Assembly (NCBI RefSeq): GCF_014529935.1 | Contig: NZ_JACVFC010000001.1 | Coordinates: 1,426,001 to 1,490,000, forward strand | Reading direction: 5' to 3' | Length of the DNA: 64,000 nt | Origin: Chitinophaga qingshengii | GTDB taxonomy: Bacteria; Bacteroidota; Bacteroidia; Chitinophagales; Chitinophagaceae | Part shown: one piece after another, positions 44,981-53,060 of the stretch | How the letters are laid out: every line of letters begins with the position of its first letter | Numbering within the stretch: the first letter of the stretch is position 1 | Notes under the pieces: model-generated | Told to the model about the DNA's origin: nothing | Database searches by the model: none | What the model saw: the letters and a program-made list of their open reading frames with translations, nothing else | Position numbers and translations under genes: made by a program

Positions 44981-45729
44981 AACGCCGCGTAACGCAGTCC
45001 TCCGTCTACCGTCACCATGGTACCGGTTACATATTTAGCCCGGGGTGATACCAGGAAAGTTACCATATCGGCAATATCCTGGACTTCTCCAAAATCACCC
45101 AGCGGAATTTCACGGGTAGCAAATTTTTCTCTTTCTTCACCCGGGAAAAGCGGGCGGATATTTTCCGTGTCAATCAGTCCCGGTTGCAGGTTATTAACGC
45201 GGATACCGTATTTCCCCAATTCCCCGGCCAGCTGTTTAGACCATACCACCATCGCGGCTTTAGCCACAGAGGAAGCATTAATGGTACGTAACTCAAACGT
45301 GCTGGCCACATTCAGAATCACCCCTTCCCGGCGTGCTGTCATTTGTGGCAGCAGCAGCTGTGTGAGCTGACGCACGCGGTCGAAATGCAGCAAAAATGAA
45401 GCGGTCCAGTCTTCATCCGCTCCGATCACCGGCAATGCAACGCTTCTACCGGCATTATTGATAAGAATATCAACCTGTGCCAATCCGGCTATAGCCGCTT
45501 CGGCTATCTTCTGCGGTGCATCTGCCGTCATAAAATCCTGCGCCAGTATTACCGGTTCCACGCCGCCCGCTGCCAGTACCTCTTCCCGGAGGCTGGCCAG
45601 TAATGATTCATTTCTTCCGGTCGCCAATACCTTAACGCCTTCCAACGCCAACTCTTTGGTAATAGCTCTTCCCATACCCTGACTGGCGCCTGTTACCACG
45701 GCTGTTTTTCCTTTTAAACAGAGATCCAT
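44977..45729 (-). CDS. Short-chain dehydrogenase/reductase-fold protein with altered active site
   Basis: This 250-residue SDR-fold protein has the NAD(P) motif TGASQGMGRA near residue 13, NNAG near 91, and the C-terminal SPRAKYVTGTMVTVDGG. In the catalytic stretch NVASTFELRTINASSVAKAA the expected YxxxK reads SSVAK, with Ser at the position four before Lys. I checked this in the DNA (TCC TCT GTG GCT AAA on the minus strand). Loss of the Tyr suggests altered or absent reductase activity. It is divergent from an HxlR regulator that probably controls it. Confidence 0.9.
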   Translation of the reverse strand: MDLCLKGKTAVVTGASQGMGRAITKELALEGVKVLATGRNESLLASLREEVLAAGGVEPVILAQDFMTADAPQKIAEAAIAGLAQVDILINNAGRSVALPVIGADEDWTASFLLHFDRVRQLTQLLLPQMTARREGVILNVASTFELRTINASSVAKAAMVVWSKQLAGELGKYGIRVNNLQPGLIDTENIRPLFPGEEREKFATREIPLGDFGEVQDIADMVTFLVSPRAKYVTGTMVTVDGGLRYAAF

Positions 45730-45784
45730 AACTGTTGTTTTAAATTTCTTTGTAAAAGTAGAATGGAGCCGTTAATTTTATATC

Positions 45785-45809
45785 ATGTACAATCAATTGT
45801 GTGGTACAT
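45785..45809. promoter_or_regulatory. Nested inverted repeat, candidate HxlR operator
   Basis: ATGTAC at 45785-45790 and GTACAT at 45804-45809 form an outer inverted repeat. Inside it, ACAAT-CA-ATTGT at 45789-45800 is a perfect shorter palindrome. The element sits in the 95-bp gap between the divergent SDR and HxlR genes, 15 bp before the HxlR start. An ACATGT palindrome follows at about 45814. Confidence 0.5.
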
Positions 45810-45824
45810 ACAAACATGTAAGTA

Positions 45825-46190
45825 ATGGCAACACGGAAGCTGAATTCTACCTATAGCCGCAATGAACAATGCATGATCGGCTGCGATCTTACCTTCGCTA
45901 TTTCCATGCTGGGCGGCAGATGGAAACTCCTGATACTCGACAAGCTCGCCCAACGCAAAATGCGTTTCAGCGAGCTGAAGAAAGAATTTTCGTATATCAC
46001 TGAACGTATGCTTACGTTACAGCTGAAAGCTATGGAACAGGACGGTCTGATAACCAGGACCGTTTACGCGGAAGTACCACCACGCGTGGAATACGAGCTA
46101 ACCGATATGGCAAGGGAACTGGAGCCTATTTTGAATCAGCTGAGCAGCTGGGGCAACAGACAACGGCGATTGACCCGGCAACAGGTGTAG
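45825..46190 (+). CDS. HxlR-family winged-helix transcriptional regulator
   Basis: This 121-residue protein has the family hallmark GGRWKLLILDKLAQRKMRFSELKK near residue 26, with ITERMLTLQLKAMEQDGLITRTVYAEVPPRVEYELT making up the winged helix. A conserved Cys lies near the N-terminus (NEQCMIGCDLTF), a typical sensing site for electrophiles or oxidants in this family. It is divergent from the SDR gene with a candidate operator between them, so autoregulation with control of the SDR is likely. The stop directly abuts the end of the next convergent gene. Confidence 0.95.
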   Translation: MATRKLNSTYSRNEQCMIGCDLTFAISMLGGRWKLLILDKLAQRKMRFSELKKEFSYITERMLTLQLKAMEQDGLITRTVYAEVPPRVEYELTDMARELEPILNQLSSWGNRQRRLTRQQV

Positions 46191-46691
46191 TTAACTTTCT
46201 GTAGTGATATAATCTATTCCCCGCTGATCATTCCATTGCACCACTATCAGCAGGTCCTGGAACTCGTCGTCAATTTTAATACCGTAGTCAAAAGTAGCAA
46301 ATTGAGGGGCTCCGTATGCTCCATCCGGATAAAACCCTACACGTTTCAATTGAATCCTGGATAATAGCGCGGCAGCTTTCTCTTCGTCGCTTCCTGCCTC
46401 TCCGACCAGCCCGGCAAGTTCTTCCGCTGTCAATTCTTCCATCCAAAAACGGGTGTACTCATAAGTGGAACTGTCTGCTATCTGGTAATCTTCCTGAATA
46501 GCCGTTAAACATTGCTGCTCTAATGCATCCAAATCCTGCAGATACTGCTTGATAAGTTCCGCGCGCTCAGCATCGATCGAAGTTTTATCAAAGTTTATAT
46601 CAAGTGATACACCGGTGTCTGTATCAGCGTCATAACGCTCTTCCAGCTGTTGCAGGTTAATTTCTCCGAAGTAAGGTAATGAAAATTGCAT
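46191..46691 (-). CDS. DUF2004-like protein
   Basis: This 166-residue acidic soluble protein has the start FSLPYFGEINLQQLEERYDAD and the ending DDEFQDLLIVVQWNDQRGIDYITTES. They resemble the DUF2004 family, small proteins often encoded near toxin-immunity or housekeeping genes. The match is by eye. The gene is isolated: its stop directly abuts the HxlR stop and a 57-bp gap separates it from the cytochrome-like gene. Function is unknown. Confidence 0.65.
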   Translation of the reverse strand: MQFSLPYFGEINLQQLEERYDADTDTGVSLDINFDKTSIDAERAELIKQYLQDLDALEQQCLTAIQEDYQIADSSTYEYTRFWMEELTAEELAGLVGEAGSDEEKAAALLSRIQLKRVGFYPDGAYGAPQFATFDYGIKIDDEFQDLLIVVQWNDQRGIDYITTES

Positions 46692-46748
46692 GTGTGTTTT
46701 TTAAAAGGGTGAACAAACGTTCTATTCAACCACTAATGTAAATCTTTT

Positions 46749-47171
46749 TTATTTTCTATTCGTTGCCACCCGTATATATACAATAAGGCTTCTTATTTCC
46801 GTTAAAGTCATGCTATCTCTGAAATGATGATTGTAATTAAGTCCCCAATACTGTCCTATTTCGATAGCATAGGTATCCCCTGCCTTTTTCAGCGCTTTGC
46901 TGTCCTGCACATAACGGATAAAATACAGAGTAGATGGAGCGGGCATCCTGTCAAACAAGTGGGAAAACATATAATTATCAGCCATCTTTTTCTCCGGTGG
47001 CGTGTGACAGGAAGAACAATAGCGGCGAAATAAACCTCTACCCTGCTGATACCCTGCTGCCAGTTTGATAACAATACTATCTGCCTTTACCGGTACTGGT
47101 GAAGCCTGACGACAAGATATACACCCTATCAGGCTCATCAGAGTGAACACAAAAAGAATATATAGACGCAT
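46749..47171 (-). CDS. Small cytochrome c-like lipoprotein
   Basis: This 140-residue protein has a lipoprotein-like signal (LIGC near residue 17) and one haem-binding motif CSSCH near residue 54. MADNYMFSHLFDRMPAP lies beyond it, where a distal Met ligand could be. It is probably a periplasmic or outer-membrane electron carrier. It is divergent from the beta-lactamase-like gene at 47253, with 81 bp between the starts. Its redox partner cannot be named. Confidence 0.75.
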   Translation of the reverse strand: MRLYILFVFTLMSLIGCISCRQASPVPVKADSIVIKLAAGYQQGRGLFRRYCSSCHTPPEKKMADNYMFSHLFDRMPAPSTLYFIRYVQDSKALKKAGDTYAIEIGQYWGLNYNHHFRDSMTLTEIRSLIVYIRVATNRK

Positions 47172-47252
47172 AGGGCATTGGATGATGCACTAAGGTACTT
47201 TTATTCCTCCGCTTTTCTTTATATCTTTTCCGGGAACATTTTATCTTTTCCT

Positions 47253-48164
47253 ATGCGCAGATTCACTATCCTGGCATTACTACTTTGCCCGGTCATGGCT
47301 TTTTCCCAACTGAAGAAAAAACCGGATGCCCGGCTGCAACAAGGTTTGCAGCAGATTGTCGACAAATTCAAAGGTACCGCAGGCATATATGTACAGCAGC
47401 TGGAGACCGGTGAATGGGCTGCAATCAACGCTGATACACTTTTCCCCACCGCCAGTATTGTAAAGATCCCCTTGCTGGTAGGTCTGTTTGACAAATTGGA
47501 CAAAGGCGAACTGGGCTATCATCAAACATTGTATTACCGCGATTCCGCCAAAACAGGCGGGTCGGGACTGATGCAGTTCTTCAAAGACAGCTCCGAAACG
47601 GAAGTCAGCATCCTGGCAGCGCTCATGATGGCTTACAGCGATAACACTACTTCCCTCTGGAATCAGCAGCTGGCAGGCGGTGGCGCCGCTGTCAATACCC
47701 TGATGGAAAAATATGGTTTAAAGGATACCCGCGTAAACTCCCGTACACCCGGACGGGAAGAAAACCGGAAAATATATGGCTGGGGACAAACCACTCCCCG
47801 CGAAATGGCTACGCTGGTAGCAAAAATTTTCCGGGGAGAAGTGATCAGCCGTCAGTCCAGTGAACGGATGTACCGGCTGATGACCAAAGGCTATTACGAT
47901 GAACAGGCGCTTACCCAGATACCGCCCTATGTGCAAGCCGCCGCCAAAACCGGCTCTGTCAACGAATCCCGCTCGGAGGTAGTGCTGGTCAACGCACCTC
48001 ATGGTAACTATGTATTTTATATCGGCACTAAAAATATCCAGGACCAGCGCTGGGCGGCTGATAATGAAGCGGTGGAAATGATCCGCAGCATCTCCGCTTT
48101 CCTGTGGAAACATTTTGAGCCGCATAGCAAGTGGACCCCTGTTTTCCGGAAAGAGAAATATTAA
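47253..48164 (+). CDS. Class A beta-lactamase-like serine hydrolase
   Basis: The start is set at 47253, where MRRFTILALLLCPVMAFSQ is a signal peptide. The 303-residue protein has the active-site SxxK in TASIVKIPLLVGL near residue 68, the SDN motif in MAYSDNTTSLW near 129, and KTGS near 234. These are the three class A landmarks. In the omega-loop region (RTPGREENRKIYGWGQTTP) I do not see the canonical E166xxxN170 spacing. Deacylation, and so real beta-lactam resistance, is therefore uncertain; it may be a related peptidase-like protein. Confidence 0.8.
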   Translation: MRRFTILALLLCPVMAFSQLKKKPDARLQQGLQQIVDKFKGTAGIYVQQLETGEWAAINADTLFPTASIVKIPLLVGLFDKLDKGELGYHQTLYYRDSAKTGGSGLMQFFKDSSETEVSILAALMMAYSDNTTSLWNQQLAGGGAAVNTLMEKYGLKDTRVNSRTPGREENRKIYGWGQTTPREMATLVAKIFRGEVISRQSSERMYRLMTKGYYDEQALTQIPPYVQAAAKTGSVNESRSEVVLVNAPHGNYVFYIGTKNIQDQRWAADNEAVEMIRSISAFLWKHFEPHSKWTPVFRKEKY

Positions 48165-48202
48165 CAGGAAAGCCCCGGCATCTCGCCCGGGGCTTTCCTG
48201 TT
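48163..48202. terminator. Bidirectional terminator
   Basis: A perfect 16-bp stem (AACAGGAAAGCCCCGG and CCGGGGCTTTCCTGTT) has an 8-nt loop. It overlaps the stop of the beta-lactamase-like gene and lies 10 bp from the convergent LytTR stop. Confidence 0.85.
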
Positions 48203-48211
48203 TAAAGAGAT

Positions 48212-48916
48212 TTATCTTTTAATCAGATGTTTATCGATCAACTGCATCAGTTCATCTTTATAAATTTTACTGACAGGAATCTTATGTGCACCTATGGTGA
48301 TTTCATTGCCGGAAAGGGACTGTATTTTATTCACTGCTACAATAAATGATTTCTGTATGCGTAAAAACTTTCCCGGTGGCAGCTGTTCTTCTACAGACTT
48401 CAGGGTAGTCAGTGTCAGGAACTTGCCCTGCCGGGTGTAGATAGTTACATAGTTTTGCGAACCTTCTATATAGAGAATATCATCATAATTTATTTTCTCA
48501 TAACTGTTATTGCTTTTGATGAAGAAAAAATCCACTTCCGGCGTAGCCGCCTGTTTAACGCTAAATACCTCCCGCGCGCGGTTCACTGACCGCAGAAAAC
48601 GTTCCGGTGTGATGGGTTTCACCAGGTAATCCAGCACATTCAGTTCAAAACCTTCCAGTGCAAAATGGGGATAAGCGGTGGTGATGATTACCAGTGGCGG
48701 AGCGGTAAGTCCCTTCAGGAAATCAATCCCGCGTACCCGCGGCATTTCAATATCCAGGAACATCAGGTCCACTTTTTCTTTTCCCAATACCTGACTGGCT
48801 TCCATGGCATTGCCACAAACCGTTACGAGGTCCAGGAAACCCGTTTCCCGGAGCAGCAGTTCCAACCCTTCTCTGGCTAAAGGCTCATCGTCAACAATAA
48901 TACATTGCAGGTTCAT
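48212..48916 (-). CDS. LytTR-family response regulator
   Basis: This 234-residue protein has a receiver domain at 1-120, with the phospho-acceptor Asp in LMFLDIEMPRVRG near residue 55 and Lys in DYLVKPITPERF near 107. A LytTR domain lies at about 135-232 (DDILYIEGSQNYVTIYTRQG, FLRIQKSFIVAVNKI). It overlaps its kinase partner by 4 bp (ATGA), so the two are translationally coupled. Targets are not evident. Confidence 0.95.
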   Translation of the reverse strand: MNLQCIIVDDEPLAREGLELLLRETGFLDLVTVCGNAMEASQVLGKEKVDLMFLDIEMPRVRGIDFLKGLTAPPLVIITTAYPHFALEGFELNVLDYLVKPITPERFLRSVNRAREVFSVKQAATPEVDFFFIKSNNSYEKINYDDILYIEGSQNYVTIYTRQGKFLTLTTLKSVEEQLPPGKFLRIQKSFIVAVNKIQSLSGNEITIGAHKIPVSKIYKDELMQLIDKHLIKR

Positions 48917-49944
48917 ATATTTTTTATCGTCAGTATTATTTTATAAATAGTATCCCCCGGAATGATCTCTAAATGATAATGGCCCTTATAAATCAGCTCC
49001 AGCCGCCGCTTTACATTTTCCAAACCGATGCCACCGGCGCCATTGGCAAGCGGACGGTTGAGCACCGGCTCTACGCTGTTCTCCACCGTCAGCAGGAAAG
49101 TACCGTCCTGATGATCCAGGTGTATCCGGATATGGTTCGTTTGCTGCGTATAGGTAGATACGTACTTAAAGGCATTTTCCACAAAAGGAATCACCAGCAA
49201 TGGCGCTATCGCAAAATGCCGGACGTTTTCACCGACCCGGTAGTCCAGCTGCAAGGCGTTGCCTTTACGAATTTTCTCCAGCTGCACATAGTTATTGAGA
49301 TACGCCACTTCCCGGTCCACAGGAATAGTTTCGGTATTGCATTCGTATAGCTGGTACCGTAGCATGTCTGCGAAAGTAGCCAGCGTACTGGCAGCCATTT
49401 CCTGGTCCTTGCGGATCAATACATAAATGCTGTTGATCGCGTTGAAAAGGAAATGCGGATTCATTTGCGATTTCAGGAAACGTAATTCGTTTTCCGCCCG
49501 CGCCTTTTCTGCTTCCCGGTGATGACGGTCCGCTTCCAGCTTATCTTTTACGGCCTTCGCCGCTATAAAGAAAAAACAAACATAAAAATTGGTGATGGCA
49601 ATAAAGAAGGAGAAATAAAGCACACTACCCAGTTTCACATGGGGATGATCTCCCTGTATGAGGGTAGTCATCAACCAGGATATCAGCAGGGAGATAACTA
49701 TCAACAGTGCCACGGAGCTAAGTCCGAACGTCCAGTAACGTTTGCTGTAAAAGAAACGGGGCATCAGCCAATATAAAATAGTATATACCAGTATCCCCTG
49801 ACCAATCAGCCAAAACCCGTTGTTACGCAGGGATTCCCATACGCCAACATGATAGCTGTTCATCGTGGCATAGGTCCATATTATCAGACTAACTACCCAA
49901 AAGAGAATATGTACTCCTTTATATTTGGTGAAAAACGATCGCAT
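48913..49944 (-). CDS. LytS-type sensor histidine kinase
   Basis: The start is set at 49944 (MRSFFTKYKGVHILFWVVS). The 343-residue protein has four membrane helices within the first 130 residues. A coiled linker follows, then LKSQMNPHFLFNAINSIYVL with the phospho-accepting His near residue 164. The ATP-binding domain has VIPFVENAFKYVSTY and GGIGLENVKRRLELIYKG. It is the partner of the LytTR regulator, 4 bp overlapping. It is independent in sequence from the pair at 19715-21434, though of the same class. Confidence 0.93.
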   Translation of the reverse strand: MRSFFTKYKGVHILFWVVSLIIWTYATMNSYHVGVWESLRNNGFWLIGQGILVYTILYWLMPRFFYSKRYWTFGLSSVALLIVISLLISWLMTTLIQGDHPHVKLGSVLYFSFFIAITNFYVCFFFIAAKAVKDKLEADRHHREAEKARAENELRFLKSQMNPHFLFNAINSIYVLIRKDQEMAASTLATFADMLRYQLYECNTETIPVDREVAYLNNYVQLEKIRKGNALQLDYRVGENVRHFAIAPLLVIPFVENAFKYVSTYTQQTNHIRIHLDHQDGTFLLTVENSVEPVLNRPLANGAGGIGLENVKRRLELIYKGHYHLEIIPGDTIYKIILTIKNI

Positions 49945-50173
49945 AAGGCAACAAGGTAACAAGGCTTCTTTAAGTTAACAATACTTATTGACGAAAACAG
50001 GCTGACAGAGGATCAAATGCGGTTCCGGTCCGTTACCGGTCGACAGCAGGCGCCTTCTGTCCGGAAACCGTTATTTCGTCCTTTGGAACCGGCTTCTTGT
50101 CAAATTGATTTTTATACTGAAGACAGAATATTTCTCTTTGTACCGGCATTCAACCACCTAAATCAACTACAAT

Positions 50174-50404
50174 ATGTTACCGTTCTTTAAATACGTCCCC
50201 GTGCGCATCCTGGTGCTGGTCTGCGTTTATATCGCCTTCAATACGCCGGAAAGCCATGCACAGCATTATTCCTTTGCCGTTAAAAAAGAAGGAAAGGCCT
50301 CCCGGTGAATACCCGCCAGCCAGCGGATGATACTGTGTGGCATGTACCACAAACCGGCCTGGTTCTTAAACGAAGCAGATAATTTCCTGCGTTGGTTGAA
50401 TTAA
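50174..50404 (+). pseudogene. Decayed alpha/beta hydrolase remnant
   Basis: An ATG at 50174 opens a 44-codon frame with a clear signal peptide ending SHAQ. It is followed by HYSFAVKKEGK, the usual start of a mature Bacteroidota alpha/beta hydrolase. A one-base shift would continue as GLPV, like the normal GKGxPV leading to the first strand. The frame stops at TGA 50306-50308. Directly after it, 50309-50404 encodes HKPAWFLNEADNFLRWLN and stops with TAA, like the last helix of such a hydrolase. Some 200 residues, including all catalytic parts, are missing. This is best read as an internal deletion plus a frameshift. Confidence 0.5.
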
Positions 50405-50409
50405 AAAAC

Positions 50410-50440
50410 GACAGCCGTCTCTCTAACGGAGACGGCTGTC
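50410..50440. terminator. Bidirectional rho-independent terminator
   Basis: A perfect 12-bp stem (GACAGCCGTCTC and GAGACGGCTGTC) has a 7-nt loop. A TGTTTTC tract follows on the plus strand and CGTTTTTTAA on the minus strand. It serves the remnant at 50174-50404 and the convergent asnA, which ends at 50480. Confidence 0.9.
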
Positions 50441-50479
50441 TGTTTTCTAATATCCTGGTTGATGGATGGCAGGAAGTAA

Positions 50480-51463
50480 TTATAATTGGCTTTCCGGCCA
50501 GATGCCGGATTGCACATCAGATATATGTTTACGTTGTAAAAGGAACATGCAGAGGCGTGACTGGCCAATGCCGCCACCTATACTCAACGGGTATACGCCG
50601 TTCAGTACATTGCTGTGAAACAGCAATTCACTTCTTTGCCGGCAGTCTTTCAGCGCCAGTTGTTCCCGCAGTGAAGATGCATCTACACGAATGCCCATGG
50701 AAGACAGTTCCAGCGCACTGTTCATAGCCGGGTTCCAGAGAATCAGGTCACCATTCAAACCAAAGAAACCTTCTTCGTTGGCCGTAGACCAGTCGTCATA
50801 GTCCGGGGCACGGTCATCATGTACCGCCTGATCAGACAGGGGGCCACCGATACCCATGATAAACACAGCGCCATATTCTTTGGCGATACGGTTTTCCCTT
50901 TCTTTGGGCGTAAGGCCGGGGTAACGTTTCAACAATGATTCACTATCAATAAAATACACGGAAGAAGGTAAGTCCAGGGTACGTTCATGTGCTTCTTCCA
51001 GCATAGCATTGGTATCCAGGATAGCCTGGTAGATTTGTTCTACCGTGTCTTTCAGGTAGCTGATGCGGCGGTGTTCTGCCAGGATACGTTTTTCCCAGTC
51101 CCATTGGTCAACGTAGAAGCTGTGAATCGGCGACACCACTTCATCCGGACGGATAGCCCGCATGTCGGTGACGATGCCTTGTTCCGGCTCCAGGCCCAAT
51201 TCAAAAAGGCGGGCGCGTTTCCATTTCGCCAGTGACTGAACAATTTCCACCGGATAGGGGACATTTTTCAGGTTGAATTTTACTGGTTTTTCAACGCCGT
51301 TCAGGTCGTCATTAAATCCGGTACCGGATTGAACGAACAAAGGGGCTGACACCTTGGTCAGCGATAACCGTCGGCCTAATTGTGCCGGGAAAAAATCCTT
51401 GATGAGGGATATTCCCTTCTCCAAATGGAGGATATCGTTTGTTTTTGCAGTTACAGTGATCAT
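50480..51463 (-). CDS. asnA: Aspartate-ammonia ligase (asparagine synthetase A)
   Basis: The start is set at 51463, giving 327 residues, the usual AsnA length; an upstream in-frame ATG adds 14 unlikely residues. The protein has the class II aminoacyl-tRNA-synthetase-like fold. LTKVSAPLFVQSGTGFNDDLNG lies near 34, VSPIHSFYVDQWDWE near 110, AVFIMGIGGPLSDQAVHDDRAPDYDDW near 205, and the final YPLSIGGGIGQSRLCMFLLQR near 290 holds motif 3. It makes asparagine from aspartate, ammonia and ATP in the cytoplasm. It is monocistronic, with its own promoter and terminator. Confidence 0.97.
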   Translation of the reverse strand: MITVTAKTNDILHLEKGISLIKDFFPAQLGRRLSLTKVSAPLFVQSGTGFNDDLNGVEKPVKFNLKNVPYPVEIVQSLAKWKRARLFELGLEPEQGIVTDMRAIRPDEVVSPIHSFYVDQWDWEKRILAEHRRISYLKDTVEQIYQAILDTNAMLEEAHERTLDLPSSVYFIDSESLLKRYPGLTPKERENRIAKEYGAVFIMGIGGPLSDQAVHDDRAPDYDDWSTANEEGFFGLNGDLILWNPAMNSALELSSMGIRVDASSLREQLALKDCRQRSELLFHSNVLNGVYPLSIGGGIGQSRLCMFLLQRKHISDVQSGIWPESQL

Positions 51464-51511
51464 CTTGTTAGTTAGTATAAGATTGCTTTGGATATATTTC
51501 AACATTTAATG

Positions 51512-51519
51512 CAAAACTA
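51512..51519 (-). promoter_or_regulatory. Candidate -7 box for asnA
   Basis: The plus strand CAAAACTA reads TAGTTTTG on the minus strand, matching TAnnTTTG, 48 bp upstream of the asnA start. A minus-strand TTTG follows about 14 bp further upstream. The region out to 51705 is very A+T-rich (repeated AAT/ATT words) and holds no gene. Confidence 0.45.
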
Positions 51520-51705
51520 TAAATATTCGCTAACAAAACATCGCACTTAGAAATATTTTTTCAATAAAATATGGATATAGTTAATGAAAAACCATAAAAA
51601 CTATGCAGATTTTGCAATTTTACTATACAGATCTTGTTAATATTATTTAATATTATTATTATCAATCAGATAAATAATTAAAAATAATATAATATTTAAG
51701 ATTTA

Positions 51706-51996
51706 CTACATATTCGCCTCCAGCCACTTCTTCAGCGTTTCCCGTTCCCCTTCGGTCAGTTTTACATCGTTACCCAGGGGCATACGGCCTTTTACAAACA
51801 CCTGTTTATAGATGTCTTTTGCATTCCGGTCCATATTCCTTTCTTTAAAAATGCGGAAAGGATTATTACGGACATGGCAGCTATTACATTTGGTTTGCAG
51901 CACCAGCAGGGCTTTTTCTTTATCGTCTTCGGGGGTGGTGGCGATAGCGGCATGGGTGGCGCTTAACAGCGTAAGGAGCAGGATCAGGTGTTTCAT
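51706..51996 (-). CDS. Small haem-binding c-type cytochrome-like protein
   Basis: This 96-residue protein has a signal peptide (MKHLILLLTLLSATHAAIA) and one haem motif CNSCH near residue 37. FRIFKERNMDRN follows, then GRMPLGNDVKLTEGERETLKKWL, typical of short Bacteroidota haem-binding domain proteins, where a Met near GRMP is the distal ligand. It is probably periplasmic. It has no redox partner next to it and a different length from the cytochrome at 46749. Confidence 0.8.
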   Translation of the reverse strand: MKHLILLLTLLSATHAAIATTPEDDKEKALLVLQTKCNSCHVRNNPFRIFKERNMDRNAKDIYKQVFVKGRMPLGNDVKLTEGERETLKKWLEANM

Positions 51997-52058
51997 CTTC
52001 TTTTTTCTCCAAAATTACCTGCCCTTAGCGCCGGAAAATAGAACAAAACCGACAGGGG

Positions 52059-52982
52059 TTAAGCAGTCTGTTCACACAGCTTTTTAATCAGTCCCAACGC
52101 AATAGTCCAGTAAAATTTGATATGTTGATGAGTGGCGTATTTACCGGTATTCGTCTGGGTGAAGTCCAGAACAGTAGCAGCCCCGGTGCCGGTCAGCCGG
52201 AAGGTGATCACACCGTATTCCCCTGGTTCATCCGGCCGTTCGGACAAAGTACTCCAATGGGTATAAGCCAGCACCTGCTCCGGCTCCAGTGTTACGATTA
52301 TTCCTTTGTGTTCATAGGGAAGACCATGCAAGTCGCCCCGGAATACCAACGGACTACCTGTTTTCCAATCGGAATAAACCTGTACGGGCGTATCCATCAT
52401 CCATAAGCTAATCTTATCCGGCTGCGTAAGCATCTCCCATACTTTTCCGGCCGATGCCTGTATCTGTACCGATAAATGCACCGTGTTGCCGGCAAACAGG
52501 GCAGCATCGATCCTTTTTTTCTGGCGCAGGTGGTGTTGCAGATGCACTTCCGCAAAACGCAGCCACTCCGCCGCCGTAAAATACCCAAAACCGGGATGCT
52601 GTGTTTTACCCCTCGCGTCGTTCAACTGCATCGCCATTACCTGGTCCCGTATAGATAACAACCCTTCCTTTAAGACATCCAGGCTTTCCGGTTGCGGAAT
52701 CACCGTATTGGTGGCCGGGCCAGCAATCTGAATATCCGGGAAGCCGTTGGCCAGTATCTGCCGGCCTTCCTCCGTCATCTCCTGGTCGTGATGGTCATCG
52801 CCCGACAGGGCCATAGCGACTTGTTCCAGGTACCAGCCGGTATCATCGATAATATGCACATATACCTGGCCCAGGGACCAGGCCGCAGCCGATGTTGGCC
52901 TGCACATCATCTCCAAAGAATAATCATCCAGGAACGCCACCCATTGGTCCAGGGCATGCGTTAATTGTTGTTGCGGGTTCAT
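52059..52982 (-). CDS. DinB-SRPBCC fusion protein
   Basis: The start is set at 52982 (MNPQQQLTHALDQW), giving 307 residues. The first half (about 1-160) is a DinB-like four-helix domain: AAAWSLGQVYVHIIDD near 32 with the conserved His, and EWLRFAEVHLQHHLRQKKRID near 140 with the HLxHHLRQ metal motif. The second half (about 168-305) is an AHSA1/SRPBCC domain: VHLSVQIQASAGKVWEMLTQPDKISLWM, then GVITFRLTGTGAATVLDFTQ. The two families are usually separate proteins. DinB proteins are often thiol-dependent transferases and SRPBCC folds bind hydrophobic ligands; the joint role is unknown. Confidence 0.85.
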   Translation of the reverse strand: MNPQQQLTHALDQWVAFLDDYSLEMMCRPTSAAAWSLGQVYVHIIDDTGWYLEQVAMALSGDDHHDQEMTEEGRQILANGFPDIQIAGPATNTVIPQPESLDVLKEGLLSIRDQVMAMQLNDARGKTQHPGFGYFTAAEWLRFAEVHLQHHLRQKKRIDAALFAGNTVHLSVQIQASAGKVWEMLTQPDKISLWMMDTPVQVYSDWKTGSPLVFRGDLHGLPYEHKGIIVTLEPEQVLAYTHWSTLSERPDEPGEYGVITFRLTGTGAATVLDFTQTNTGKYATHQHIKFYWTIALGLIKKLCEQTA

Positions 52983-53060
52983 ATAACTTCCAAAGTAGGA
53001 AATGTAAGGCAATAAACCGGTATCCCACAGGTTACCACCCCTCAAAACGCCGCTCCGGTA

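Noticed and set aside
51520-51705. Very A+T-rich repeated AAT/ATT words, considered as a replication or attachment site
   Set aside because: No DnaA boxes, iterons, direct repeats or integrase gene are seen; ordinary promoter-region composition explains it.
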